Below are positions 32,815 to 44,247 of a stretch of 64,000 nt of DNA, piece after piece; position 1 is the first letter of the stretch; each line of letters opens with the position of its first letter. The translations under genes were made by a program, and so were the position numbers. The notes under the pieces are model-generated. The model saw nothing but the letters and a program-made list of their open reading frames with translations, was not told the DNA's origin and did not search any database. The stretch comes from Neoarius graeffei (lineage: Eukaryota > Chordata > Actinopteri > Siluriformes > Ariidae). The stretch spans positions 50,258,390 through 50,322,389 of the forward strand of contig NC_083571.1 of the NCBI RefSeq assembly GCF_027579695.1, in the 5' to 3' direction.

Positions 32815-33783
32815 ATCTTTATATCCACTGACCATGGATCTGTCCCAGCCTCAAGAGAACCCAGGAAGAGACCTTCGGTCTGTACATCAAGTACTGCATA
32901 CACTAATTTGGCTATCCTACAAACTTTTTGAAAGTGGCCTTTCTTTCCACATATGTGGCATACTACATTCTTGGCAGGACACTGGCATTTCGGGTAAGCT
33001 GTGTTTCCACACTTATGGCATGTTGATCACTCTGGCTGATCCGGTTTTGCCTCTGGCCCTCCATGCTTGGTCTGTGCATGGCTTAGGCTTTCCAGACTTT
33101 TGCTTTTTATTTTTGAATGTTACAGCATCCACTTCCATGGTGCTTTTGACACTCTGAGCATCAGTGCTTAAGTCTGACTGCTGTCTCCTAACAGCTTCAG
33201 ATTGCCTTGTCATAGTGACAGCTTTCTGCAAAGTTAAGTCTTTGTCTAATTGCATCTTTTCAGATAAAGCTGTGACTCTCAATCCTACTACCAATCTGTC
33301 AGGAATCAGTTCATCATTAAGTGAGCCATAATCACAGCTTTGGGCAAGAGTGTACAAAGCAGTGATAAATGAATCCACCATTTCTGTTCCTAACTGCACT
33401 TTTCTGTTAAATTTCACCCTCTCAGAGATAACATTCTTCTTTGGGACAAAATACTTGCCAAAAGCTTCTTTAACAGATTTGTATTCCTGTCTTTGAGCCT
33501 CAGTTAAACTTTGTCCATGCAGAATGTCATCCGCCTTATGACCCATACAGTAGATGAGGGTGTTTACCTGATTAGCCTCAGACGAGAGATGGAGGTTGCT
33601 AGTGAGTCAGAACCATTCAAAACAGCATATCCATTTCTCCTGCTCCAGTGGTTTTGCAAAGGTGAATGCTTCGGGTGGTTGAATAGTGAAAGCGGCTTTT
33701 GGTGTTATGTTGGGTTGAGGCAGTGATGCTGTAGGTGCCTGCCCACTGCCTTGCGCAGATCCACTCTTTTCAGTGCTGCTCAT
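32815..33783 (-). pseudogene. Mag-like gag with zinc knuckles
   Basis: Starts MSSTEKSGSAQGSGQAPTAS at 33783; an in-frame stop follows FEWF. It then continues as a capsid-like region (HGQSLTEAQRQEYKSVKEAF, FITALYTLAQSCDYGSLNDE, DRLVVGLRV). Near 32990-32900 the knuckles read CHKCGNTAYPKCQC and CHICGKKGHFQKVC; the second is a good CCHC. Two or more frame breaks are present. Confidence 0.82.
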
Positions 33784-34102
33784 CCTAGTGCCTGAGACTA
33801 GCTGGCTTGCTGCACATTAGTTAGCAGGTTATACTTTCTTTAAAAACTGCCACTTATGTTCCTCTCCCAACAACAAAAACTCTCAATGGCTGCTTCCACT
33901 TGTGTGGCATTACGCTCACTTCTGACACCATGTTATGCTGATGAAGGTAGAAATAACACAGCTGCAGAGATTAAGAAAGTTCTTGCACTTTACTGAACTC
34001 TCATGTGTCTCACATTGTCTGCGTGACTCCCGTGCATAAATCATTTGACCCGCCTATGACCCTTAACATCGTCAATCGCAAACTAAACTAATCCACACAA
34101 CA

Positions 34103-34688
34103 GAAAGTACCCTGCATTGTTCAATTTAAAGTATGTATGTATTTATTTATTTTGTGTCGTGTGTGTGCGCGCGCAAGTGACAGCGCAGTGCTGACGTCAC
34201 ACAGCATGGTGGAGCGCCGCGTATGCGCACTTTGGGGAAAGCCCTGATATATGGTTATAGCCCCTCTAGCGTGGTGCCTGTGTTACTGTTCCCCTGTGGG
34301 ATGCAGTGTTCCACTGGGTCACTAGGTGTCCCTGTCTTTGTCTGGAGTGTGCGTTGCAGGGTTGTGCAGAGTGGCTGGCCATCAGCTGATCGAGCTACAC
34401 CTGGGCCTGCTGTAGCCCGTCTTTAAATCCCAGGCTGCTGCAGTTGGTCTCTCTCTCCACTCACTTGCCTGCACAATCTGTCTGGGGGAGGTCTGCATTG
34501 CCAGCAGACCAGACAACAGCAGAGGTGTTTTAGATTTGAGATTGATCTACCTTTATTTTTGTAGATCTACATATCTTTTACAAATAAATCATTTTATCTA
34601 TATTCTACCTCTTGTGTTGCCTCCCATTTTTGTTGTAGTCTTGAGCCAAACTGTGAAAAAGGTCAATGTTTGGTGTGATGACCCTTTG
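34103..34688. other. Unassigned LTR-like or promoter-like sequence
   Basis: GC-rich in the left half, with (TG)n/CGCG, TGACGTCA-like and TATATGG blocks. Then come a pyrimidine-rich stretch and AATAAATC at about 34583. The layout resembles a retroelement LTR, but no target duplication or partner was found. No coding frame has support. Confidence 0.35.
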
Positions 34689-34695
34689 CTTAAAA

Positions 34696-34702
<7 letters not shown>

Positions 34703-34783
<81 letters not shown>

Positions 34784-34796
34784 GTATATATATCAG
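34703..34796. repeat. Compound (TA)n(TG)n microsatellite
   Basis: An A-run followed by about 30 TA units, then TGTATGTGTGTG and TATATATAT. Length is likely variable. Confidence 0.95.
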
Positions 34797-35268
34797 TCTT
34801 ATGTAAAGTAAGTGCAGTTTTACAAAGAACTGAGCTGTAGGTTTTACTGATCATCTTACGGAATCTGCCGCAGTTCTTCTGGAGACTGTCACACACTCCT
34901 TATTTTTGCAGAAAAAAAAGCTCATGTAATATCCTACTTTCTTTCCTGATATACAAACATTCTGTCACAATTTTTTTTTTTGCTGGAAAACTTGTGTGTA
35001 TATGGGGCTCCCTCCCACATTCGACCCCTTCCAGTTTGTTTACCAGCCAAACCGCTCCACTGAAGATGCCCCATCTCCTCCACTCTTCACCTGAGCCTTG
35101 CACACCTGGAGGAGAACACCACTCATGTGTGGATGCTGTTCCTGGACTTCAGTTCAGCGTTCAGTACTGTCATTCCACAGCATCTGGTGAACAAACTGGG
35201 TTCCCTGGGCTTCAGCACCCCCCCCGTGCAACTGGCTGCTGGACTTCCTCACTGAAAGACCACAGTCA

Positions 35269-35811
35269 GTGCGGGTCAGACAGAACACCTCCAGTGTCAT
35301 CACCCTAAGCACAGGCTCCCCTCAGGGCTGTGTCCTAAGCCCCCTGCTGTTCACTCTGATGACACACGACTGTGTCCCCAAGGCTACCAGCAACCACATT
35401 GTGAAGTTTATGGACAACACAACAGTGATGGGCCTCATCAGGGACGATAACGTCCTGGCCTATAGAGAGGAGGTGGAGCAGCTGGTGGGCTGGTGCAGGG
35501 AAAACAACCTGATCCTGAATGTGGACAAAACTAAAGAGATCATTGTTGACTTCAGGAAGAACCAGCCCAGCCATGCTCCACTTCTCCTCAACAACATGGC
35601 CGTGGAGGTGGTCAATAGCACCAAGTTCCTGGGGGTGCACATCTCAGACAACTTCACCTGGTCTGTGAACACTGCATCACTGGTCAAGAAGGCACAGCAA
35701 CATCTGCACTTCCTGCGTAGGATAAGGGGAGCCCACCTGCCCCCGCCCATCCTCACTACATTCTACAGAAGCACCATAGAAAGCGTTCTAACCAGCTGCA
35801 TCTCTGTGTAG
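35269..35811 (+). pseudogene. Rex1-like reverse transcriptase fragment
   Basis: The frame contains [20 protein letters not shown], the catalytic region as [49 protein letters not shown] and STKFLGVHI. The expected F-A-D-D is F-M-D-N, so one catalytic Asp is lost. The upstream part (about 35140-35260, [12 protein letters not shown]) is out of frame. Confidence 0.82.
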
Positions 35812-36102
35812 TGTGGAGGCTGCAGTGCCTCTGACTGGAAGAATGTGAGGAGAGTGGTGAGGACAGCAGAGACTTTGGGACTTCTCTTCCCTCCATTAGG
35901 ACATTGCACCAAGGCGTTGCATATCTCGAGCCAGAAACATCATCAGTGACCCCTCACACCCTCATTATGGACTGTTTTCCCCTCTGGCCTCTGGAAAGAG
36001 GTTCCGCAGCATTCGGTGCAGGACCACCAGGTTCTGTAACAGCTTTTCCCCCCAAGTTACCAGACTGCTGAACTCCAAACCCAAACTCTAAACTTCTATT
36101 TA

Positions 36103-37708
36103 CAGTGGGGCAAAAAAGTATTTAGTCAGTCACCAATTGTGCAAGTTCTCCCACTTAAAAAGATGAGAGAGGCCTGTAATTTTCATCGTAGGTATATTTC
36201 AACTATGAGAGACAAAATGAGAAAAAAAAATTCAAAAAATCACATTGTCTGATTTTTAAAGAATTTTATTTGCAAATTATGGTGGAAAATAAGTATTTGG
36301 TCAATAACAAAAGTTCATCTCAATACTTTGTTTTATGCCCTTTGTTGGCAATGACAGAGGTCAAACGTTTTCTGTAAGTCTTCACAAGGTTTTCACACAC
36401 TGTTGCTGGTATTTTGGCCCATTCCTCCATGCAGATCTCCTCTAGAGCAGTGATGTTTTGGGGCTGTCGCTGGGCAACACGGACTTTCAACTCCCTCCAA
36501 AGATTTTCTATGGGGTTGAGATCTGGAGACTGGCTAGGCCACTCCAGGACCTTGAAATGCTTCTTATGAAGCCACTCCTTCGTTGCCCGGGCAGTGTGTT
36601 TGGGATCATTGTCATGCTGAAAGACCCAGCCACATTTCATCTTCAATGCCCTTGCTGATGGAAGGAGGTTTTCACTCAAAATCTCACGATACATGGCCCC
36701 ATTCATTCTTTCCTTTACACGGATCAGTCGTCCTGGTCCCTTTGCAGAAAAACAGCCCCAAAGCATGATGTTTCCACCCCCATGCTCCACAGTAGGTATG
36801 GTGTTCTTTGGATGCAACTCAGCATTCTTTCTCCTCCAAACACGACAAGTTGAGTTTTTACCAAAAAGTTCTATTTTGGTTTCATCTGACCATATGACAT
36901 TCTCCCAACCCTCTTCTGGATCATCCAAATGCTCTCTAGCAAACTTCAGATGGGCCTGGACATGTACTGGCTTAAGCAGGGGGACACATCTGGCACTGCA
37001 GGATTTGAGTCCCTGGCGGCGTAGTGTGTTACTGATGGTAGCCTTTGTTACTTTGGTCCCAGCTCTCTGCAGGTCATTCACTAGGTTCCCCCATGTGGTT
37101 CTGGGATTTTTGCTCACTGTTCTTGTGATCATTTTGACCCCACGGGGTGAGATCTTGCGTGGAGCCCCAGATCAAGGGAGATTATCAGTGGTCTTGTCTG
37201 TCTTCCATTTTCTAATAATTGCTCCCACAGTTGATTTCTTCACACCAAGCTGCTTACCTATTGCAGATTCAGTCTTCCCAGCCTGGTGCAGGTCTACAAT
37301 TTTGTTTCTGGTGTCCTTTGACAGCTCTTTGGTCTTGGCTATAGTGGAGTTTGGAGTGTGACTGTTTGAGGTTGTGGACAGGTGTCTTTTATACTGATAA
37401 CGAGTTCAAACAGGTGCCATTAATACAGGTAACGAGTGGAGGACAGAGGAGCCTCTTAAAGAAGTTGTTACAGGTCTGTGAGAGCCAGAAATCTTGCTTG
37501 TTTGTAGGTGACCAAATACTTATTTTACCGAGGAATTTACCAATTAATTCATTAAAAATCCTACAATGTGATTTCCTGGATTCTTTCCCCCCATTCTGTC
37601 TCTCATAGTTGAAGTGTACCTATGATGAAAATTACAGGCCTCTCTCATCTTTTTAAGTGGGTGAACTTGCACAATTGGTGGCTGACTAAATACTTTTTTG
37701 CCCCACTG
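36103..37708 (-). mobile_element. Tc1/mariner element, nearly intact
   Basis: The termini CAGTGGGGCAAAAAAGTATTTAGTCAG and its mirror are flanked by TA (36101-36102 and 37709-37710). The ends form long inverted repeats. The transposase is on the minus strand. It inserted in the 3' UTR of the Rex1-like LINE. Confidence 0.93.
36320..37348 (-). pseudogene. Tc1 transposase, one nonsense codon
   Basis: The paired HTH region ([39 protein letters not shown]) precedes a TGA where an Arg codon is expected (LP-stop-SGAP). Translation then runs open for 270 residues. The DD34E triad is present: [35 protein letters not shown]. The start codon reads ATA instead of ATG. These are the only two defects I see, making it the best preserved transposase here. 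Confidence 0.88.
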
Positions 37709-37910
37709 TATAACTTGAACGTTCCTAATTCCATAGGTCACTTTATACTATTGCACTTTATAATATTTTTGCGGCTGCATAATTTAATTTAATACACTTC
37801 ATATTTATTTCTCTGCTGAGCCAAATTGCAACAAAATTTCATTTGGTGTACACTTGTTGCATACTGAATGACAATAAAGGTTGTCTAAGTCTATATATAT
37901 ATATATATAT

Positions 37911-38206
37911 TAGGGCTGTTGAGGTTATCGCAATAATAAAACGTTCATACAAATTCCTTTAACACCACTAATTTTTTGACGCGTGATTAACGCATGCATG
38001 TTCTGTGGCCCCTCCCCCATAGTTTGGAAAATCAGGGAGCGACATAGCATGAGCAAGCGATGTAGCAGGTAGCTGTAAGTCATGATAAAGTGCGCTCATG
38101 TACAGAATCAACTTATAGTGTTGCATACTGAGTGTTTACATTAAACGTGTGTATTTTGATATGGTTTTCTTGGCCCAGAGGGGAGAAAAGATGATGTGTT
38201 TGGGTC

Positions 38207-38247
<41 letters not shown>

Positions 38248-38539
38248 GCTCACAATCTTCACACTGGAATGAGAGTGAAAAAGTTTGTTTTATTCTGAGA
38301 CATTTGAGAGTTATTTAAAAGTGTTTATAAATGCAGTTTTTGTTCATGAATGCACTGTGCTTAGAAAAAAAGCAACAAAATATGGAATACAAGTGTTTGA
38401 TGGGAAGAAAGTATTTTTTTTTTTCCAGAATTATTATTAAAGCATTTTTCACAAATTGCTACTGTCGTTTTGCCGGTTTGTTTACATTCTAAGCGGAAGT
38501 GATTTTGTTGGACGTTTTGTGTAAAATTAAATTTATCAA
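37911..38539. other. Possible hAT-type remnant and microsatellite, no gene
   Basis: TTAGGGCTGTTGAGGTTATCGCAATAATAAAACG at 37911 and the following GACGCGTGATTAACGC resemble a common fish repeat end that I associate with hAT elements. The right end was not found. A (TG)n tract of about 16 units lies at 38212-38242. Confidence 0.35.
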
Positions 38540-38559
38540 CTAACTTATTTCATACTTCC

Positions 38560-39710
38560 GGTCGATGCCAGTGTGGCAACGGGAAAATAGATAAAGCCAT
38601 ACTCCTCTATCAGACATACATGCTTCCAATTCAGCAGTGTTTTCAAACTCAGTGTCTCTCAGCAGTGTATTGACAAAGGTAGCAGCTGGTCTGCCTCTGC
38701 TGAGATGGCTGTGTGGTGGAGCCCATGTTATTGTATGATCAGCAGGCAAGGATTTATCTCTAAAAATGTGGCCAAATAACTTTAGGCATCTGATTCTACA
38801 GATGTCTGAAATTGAGCTCAGGTCTCCATAGAGCTTATTGAAGATTCATGTCCACCAGTCAATATTGTAGATCTTTCTTAGCATGCGCGTACATGTCCTG
38901 CCGAAAGATTTTTCCTCAGCTTTGGTCAGTGACCATGAGTCACATCCATATAGCAAAATAGATTCAATGGTGGCTCTGAAGTACCGTAATTTTAGATGTT
39001 CAGATAAATCACTTTTCCAGATGTTATTCATCTTATTCAGCACTTTCCAAGCAAGGGCTTTTCTCGATTGTATGTCTCTGGATTTATCGCACCAGCTACC
39101 CAGGTACTTGAAATCTTGGCCGCCGGCCTCTGTGAACGCGTGTTTAATTTCACTGTCATCCCTGGTGGTAATTGACTCAACATTGGCATTGATGAACATG
39201 GCTTTTATTTTTCCTGCATTTAATTTCAAACCCACTTTTCTGCATTCTTCCTCAACTGCATATAGCAGTCTTTTGGCTTGTTCAATTTGAATTAAGAGTA
39301 GATCAATATCATCTGCGAAGTCGAGGTCACAGATGCATATTGCAGGTGATGATCTACTTATGTAGTGTCAAACCGAGATCATCTTCCTTTCTCACGACAG
39401 CCTTCCTAAGAGCATAGTCCAGGACTATTACACAAAGGTACGGAGCGAGGATATCACCCTGCATAACACCCTGAATTTTAAAATAGACTGTGTCCCCATA
39501 GGGTGAAACAATTTTCACTCTCATCATGTTGTAATTGGCTTTAACCCCTTCAAACAAAAGGAAAAATGCTATGGAACTTCATGTGTACAATTGTACACAT
39601 TTGCCCGAAGGGGTTAATGGCTCTCAGGATGTGGTTGGGAATGCCATGTGCTTCCAGAACTTTGAAGATTGACCGGTGGCCTATACTGTCAAAATTGTGT
39701 TTAAAAGTTT
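38560..39710 (-). pseudogene. Non-LTR retrotransposon RT fragment (family not assigned)
   Basis: Minus-strand pieces read FDSIGHRSIFKVLEAHGIPN, MQGDILAPYLCVIVLDYAL, DLDFADDIDLLLIQIEQA (catalytic FADD), GLKLNAGKIKAMFIN, FKYLGSWCDKSRDIQSRKAL and RATIESILLYGCDSWSL. The order is that of a LINE RT and its C-terminal region. Frames change at about 39350 and 38845, and the 5' part is absent. The nearest match I can suggest is an RTE-like or related clade. Confidence 0.75.
39545..39613. mobile_element. 69-bp piggyBac-like MITE
   Basis: TTAA at 39541-39544 and 39614-39617 flanks CCCCTTC...GAAGGGG ends. The interior has a palindromic TGTACAATTGTACA. Excision leaving one TTAA restores the RT frame (AIKANYNMM) of the surrounding fragment, confirming that it is an insertion. 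Confidence 0.75.
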
Positions 39711-39769
39711 AAGCTGTTAAAGTTTAAAACTTTCAAAGATTAAAGTGTTAAAGCATTAAAACATTGTGC

Positions 39770-40372
39770 TACTATGTTAACCCAGCTGGTTGCTATGGTG
39801 TTGCTCAGTGGATGCCATCATATTCCATCTAGTTTCTAGGCTATGGTTTTGCTCAGTCATTGTAAACCCAGCTTGTTGCTAGGATGTTGGTAGGTGGTTG
39901 TCATCATTCCATTTGGTTCCTAGACTGTTGCTACCTTGTTGCTATGCTAAAACAGTAATTTGTTAGGGTGTTGCAAGGTGGTTGCTATGCTCTCCCAGCT
40001 GGTTACTTGGTGATAGATGGTTGCTGTAATACTCCATTTGGCTGCTCAAGTGTTGGTAGGTGGTTGATGTGCTCACCCCGTTATTTGCTAGGCTCTTATC
40101 TGGTTGCTATGCTAACAGTTTATTGCTAGGCCATTGCTGGGTGGTTGCGATGCTAACACAGCTGGTTGCTGTCTTGCTGCTAGGTCCTTGCTACGCAAAC
40201 CCAACTGGTTGCTTCGGTGTTGCTAGGTGGCTGTTATGGGGTCCTAGATGGGTGTTGTGATGTTTCTAGGAGATTTCATTATGTTCAAAGTTGGTTGCTA
40301 AGGAAACTTAGTTGTTTGCTAGTATGTTAATTGGTTGCTATCATCGTCCAGCCGGTTGCTCGGGTTTCATTT
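39770..40372. repeat. Degenerate GGTTGCTA-type minisatellite
   Basis: About 600 bp built of variants of GGTTGCTAGG(T/C)GGTTGCTATGCTAACCCAGCT, with repeat lengths around 40-50 bases and many indels. Short reading frames across it (for example 40060-40260) are only by-products of the periodicity. Confidence 0.85.
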
Positions 40373-41143
40373 GGTGAAGCAATGTAAATTTTAAATGTCT
40401 TCAGTACATCTGATTAAGGAAAGGCTGAAATCATGTGAAGGTAGGGCCAACAAAATATTTCCCATATATTCCAACAGGAAGGAATACATGTGGCGACCGG
40501 AATTCTGATCTATTCCAAAAGCATACAGCTCTACCTCAAAAACTGAAACCTGTGAAAATGGAAGAAAATTTTTGTAGAGAAGAAAGAAAGAAAGAAAGAA
40601 AACAGTATGTTGGCTTTGTCAAGGCAACACCCAACATTAATATGAGTACCAGGATGGCAAATATTGAGACTTTTGGAAAATACATCCAGACTGGAAGTGA
40701 TGTTTACCTGTGCCTAAAAATCATTCCAAGAGAAACGGTATAAATTCTGGCCAGACAATGTTGGTCAGTCATTAAGAAATGTTCTGACCCATGGCTATCT
40801 TTCAGGAGACTGACCAAGTGCAGCAGGCATTTGAAGAGTTGGAGGAGACAGTAAAACAAAATGAGACGTTACCATATTTAAGCTTTAAGTTTTTATGGGG
40901 GAAAAAAAAAAGAATCACTTCAGCCTATGTGTCTACAAGTCGAACTTTCAAAACATTCACTCTGTACCACTCACTCCAGCTAAAGCACAGCTGTAAGTCC
41001 AAGCAGAGTTACAGTGGAGAATAAATATTTTACATTTTAATGATTCTCTTGTTCATTCCAAAACTGTACATAGCTTGTGTATATCTTGTGTGATGATGCT
41101 TTGTACACTATTGGCATTATCTTTACCAGCTTCATGAGGTACC
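40373..41143. other. No recognised gene; 3' end of RTE-like LINE at right
   Basis: Small frames at 40435-40743 and 40791-41024 have no recognisable motif. A (GAAA)n tract lies at about 40582-40600. The last 120 bases, on the minus strand (GGTACCTCATGAAGCTGGTAAAG ... TGTGCAAAGCATCATC-like), probably continue the RTE-like LINE's 3' end beyond the Tc1 at 41146. Confidence 0.4.
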
Positions 41144-41145
41144 TA

Positions 41146-42755
41146 CAGTGGTGCTTGAAAGTTTGTGAACCCTTTAGAATTTTCTAGATTTCAGCATAAA
41201 TATGAACTAAAACATCATCAGATTTTCACACAAGTCCTAAAAGTAGATAAAGAGAACCCAGTTAAACAAATGAGACAAAAATATTATACTTGGTCATTTA
41301 TTTATTCAGGAAAATGATCCAATATTACATATCTGTGAGTGGCAAAAGTATGTGAACCTCTAGGATTAGCAGTTAATTTGAAGGTGAAATTCGAGTCAGG
41401 TGTTTTCAATCAAAGGGATGACAATCAGGTGTGAGTGGGCACCCTGTTTTATTTAAAGAACAGGGATCTATCAAAGTCTGATCTTCACAACACACATTTG
41501 TGGAAGTGAATCATGGCACGAACAAAGGAGATTTCTGAGGACCTCAGAAAAAGCGTTGTTGATGCTCATCAGACTGGAAAAGGTTACAAAACCATCTCTA
41601 AAGAGTTTGGACTCCACCAATCCACAGTCAGACAGATTGTGTACAAATGGAGGAAATTCAAGACCATTGTTACCCTCCCCAGGAGTGGTCGACCAACAAA
41701 GATCACTCCAAGAGCAAGGTGTGTAATAGTCAGCGAGGTCACAAAAGACCCCAGCATAAATTGTAATCAACTGAAGGCCTCTCTCACACTGGGTGATGTT
41801 AATGTTCATGAGTCCATCATCAGGAGAACACTGAACAACAATGGTGTGCATGGCAGGGTTGTAAGGAGAAAGCCACTGCTGTCCCAAAAGAACATTGCTG
41901 CTCATCTGCAGTTTGCTAAAGATCACGTGGACAAGCCAGAAGGCTATTGGAAAAAGGTTTTGTGGACGATGAGACCAAAATAGATTTTTTTTTGTTTAAA
42001 TGAAAAGCATTATGTTTGGAGAAAGGAAAACACTGCATTCCAGCATAAGAACCTTATCCCATCTGCGAAACATGGTGGCAGTAGTATCATGGTTTGGGCC
42101 TGTTTTGCTGCATCTGGGCCAGGACGGCTTGCCATCATTGATGGAACAATGAATTTTGAATTATACCAGCAAATTCTAAAGGAAAATGTCAGGACATCTG
42201 TCCATGAACTGAATCTCAAGAGAAGGTGGGTCATGCAGTAAGACAACGACCCTAAGCACACAAATCATTCTACCAAAGAATGGTTAAAGAAGAATAAAGT
42301 TAATGTTTTAGAATGGCCAAGTCAAAGTCCTGACCTTAATCCAATCGAAATGTTGTGGAAGGACCTGAAGTGAGTAGTTCATGTGATGAAACCCACCAAC
42401 ATCCCAGAGTTGAAGCTGTTCTGTACAGAGGAATGGGCTAAAATTCCTCCAAGCCAGTGTGCAGGACTGATCAACAGTTACCGGAAACGTTTAGTTGCAG
42501 TTATTTCTGAACAAGGGGGTCACACCAGATACTGAAAGCAAAGGTTCACATACTTTTGCCACTCACAGATATGTAATATTGGGTCATTTTCCTCAATAAA
42601 TAAATGACCAAGTACAATATTTTTGTCTCATTTGTTTAACTGGGTTCTCTTGATCTACTTTTAGGCCTTGTGTGAAAATCTAAAGATGCTTTAGGTCATA
42701 TTTATGCAGAAATCTAGAAAATTCCAAATGGTTCACAAACTTTCAAGCACCACTG
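41146..42755 (+). mobile_element. Tc1 element, family CAGTGGTGCTTGAAAG, copy 1
   Basis: The termini CAGTGGTGCTTGAAAGTTTG and CAAACTTTCAAGCACCACTG are flanked by TA. The terminal inverted repeats extend about 220 bp. Its sister lies at 44248-45855 in the same orientation; the two are closely similar but carry different mutations. Confidence 0.93.
41513..42535 (+). pseudogene. Tc1 transposase, copy 1
   Basis: Starts MARTKEISEDLRKSVVDAHQ with the paired HTH region (EFGLHQSTVRQIVYKWRKF) and a GRPTKI linker. A frameshift at about 41965 (WTMRPK-stop) removes the first catalytic DET region. Stops lie at MQ-stop-DNDPKH (about 42239) and DLK-stop (about 42371). The QDNDPKH and [14 protein letters not shown] motifs are otherwise readable. 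Confidence 0.88.
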
Positions 42756-43167
42756 TACCTGTACCTGTGAGTTCCTCCATTTACTTCATTGAAGTGGATG
42801 AGGCAAGCTTGTTTGATCATTGACTAGCTTGGCGAACTCCAATTTAGATTGTGTTGATTTCTTTGCTTCATCTTTCGTAAGTTTGAGAATTCTTGCATGT
42901 TTTATCCATGGATCAAGGTCGTATTTTCTAGTTGGTTTAGCAAATAACTTCTTCATGTAGGTGGTGTTTTCTGCTCTACATACATGACCGATATATTTGA
43001 GATGTGCATATATGAAGTTTTGTAAGGGGGTAGTTTTGACAATACTTTCTAGGTATTTATTAGAAGATTCAAACTTCTATTCACCTTCCTCTGAGTTACG
43101 TCTTTTCCAACCCCCTTTAACCATACATCTTAAGCACTGGAACCAGCACACTTCCATTTTACGTATT

Positions 43168-44245
43168 TCAATTTCTTTTGGGAGCCAAGATTGCACTCCA
43201 TAGATAAGCTGAGATCTCACACGTTTCCAACAGTTTCCTTCTTGTCATCATGCTGATACTGCTATAAGTTAGCACAGAACGCAATTCACTGAATTTAGCT
43301 GTTGCTTTTGCTATTTGTAGATCTACAGATATCACTTTAGTGTCACTTGAGATCAACTTGCCCAAGTAAATAAATTTAGTCATATTCTCAGTTGTGTTTT
43401 CATCTACACTAAAGAGAGTTTCTTTTTTTGTAAGCTCCTTATTGAAGACTTGGGTCTTCGTCTTTTTGGATGATATTGTCAGCCCAAATCTTTTACATGT
43501 GCTATAAATGATATTCAGTAGTCTCTCAGCCTCATCTATTGTGCTACGGAACAGTACTACATCATCAGCATATAAAAATCCATTGGATAATGTAAATCCC
43601 ATGTAATCCTCCATTGCTCCTTTGTTTTCTATTTGAACACAGATGAGAGATGTTGTACTCAAACTGGATTCCTCATCCTTCAGGGAAAGCTTCATCAAAA
43701 GCATGTGTGGCAACTTTTCGAACATAAACTAATAATTGAAAATCCCTGCCCACCTTGTCTACATCCAACTTGGACATCAAATTTTGCTTTTGTGCCACTG
43801 ATAGATGCAGTAGTACCTTCTCAAAGTTTTTGCAAGCTTGTTATCAGATGTTTTGCTCCTGTTGATATTGTAAGGATTGCGAAGAGAAAATTCCTTGGAA
43901 AATGGTCATACATGTATGCTGCAATCAGGTCAGTATATGCTACTATTAAGGTACCACCATATTTTTCAATAACATTCTTTACAACAAATATTCCATGAGC
44001 AGTGGATTGATTCTGCCGAAATCTATACTGAGCATCGCTAATACTTTTCTTGGAGTATTTTTTAAATCTGCCAATAATGATCACTAAAATCCTCCTCATA
44101 TTTGCTCCAGTGGAAGTACCTCGATAGTTTGCTGTGAAGGTTCTTATTCCCTTCGTAAAAAAAGGCATGTGATATTTGCATGTAACCATTCAACTGGCAC
44201 CTCAATCATGTTCCATATCAATGTCAACAGCACAAGTATTGCAGA
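43168..44245 (-). pseudogene. RTE-like LINE reverse transcriptase
   Basis: Minus-strand pieces read NYRGTSTGANMRRILVIII, SISDAQYRFRQNQSTAHGIF, AYTDLIAAYMYDHFPRNFLF, the catalytic GFLYADDVVLFRSTIDEAER, FGLTISSKKTKTQVFN and KFIYLGKLISSD. The catalytic Asp pair is intact, but frames shift near 43820 and 43725. The sequence matches the general layout of RTE-clade RT. Confidence 0.8.
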
Positions 44246-44247
44246 TA

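Larger units (their letters stand above)
32218..34102 (-). mobile_element. Mag-like Ty3/gypsy element, 5' half
   Basis: Minus strand. A 172-bp LTR-like segment (33931-34102, TGTT...AACA) is followed directly by the primer-binding site TGGTGTCAGAAGTGAGCG (33930-33913), then gag, zinc knuckles and protease. The protease is interrupted by a SINE. The element continues at 22189 on the other side of Harbinger copy 1, as shown by the frame join ECTVQEDL/YVVQDLH. Confidence 0.8.
34990..37893 (+). mobile_element. Rex1-like LINE, truncated and split by a Tc1
   Basis: RT coding sequence runs from about 35020 to 36060 in several frames. The 3' UTR resumes at 37711 after the Tc1 insertion and ends near ATGACAATAAAGGTTGTCTAAG (about 37890). 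Protein content is Rex1/CR1-group. The 5' half (endonuclease) is missing here; a related endonuclease fragment occurs at 51.1-52.8 kb. Confidence 0.75.

Noticed and set aside
36693..37361. 222-residue plus-strand frame
   Set aside because: It is antisense to a well-supported Tc1 transposase and has no motif of its own.
40435..41024. Two consecutive small plus-strand frames
   Set aside because: No recognisable motif, a low-complexity (GAAA)n insert and no splice or homology support; kept only as unassigned sequence.
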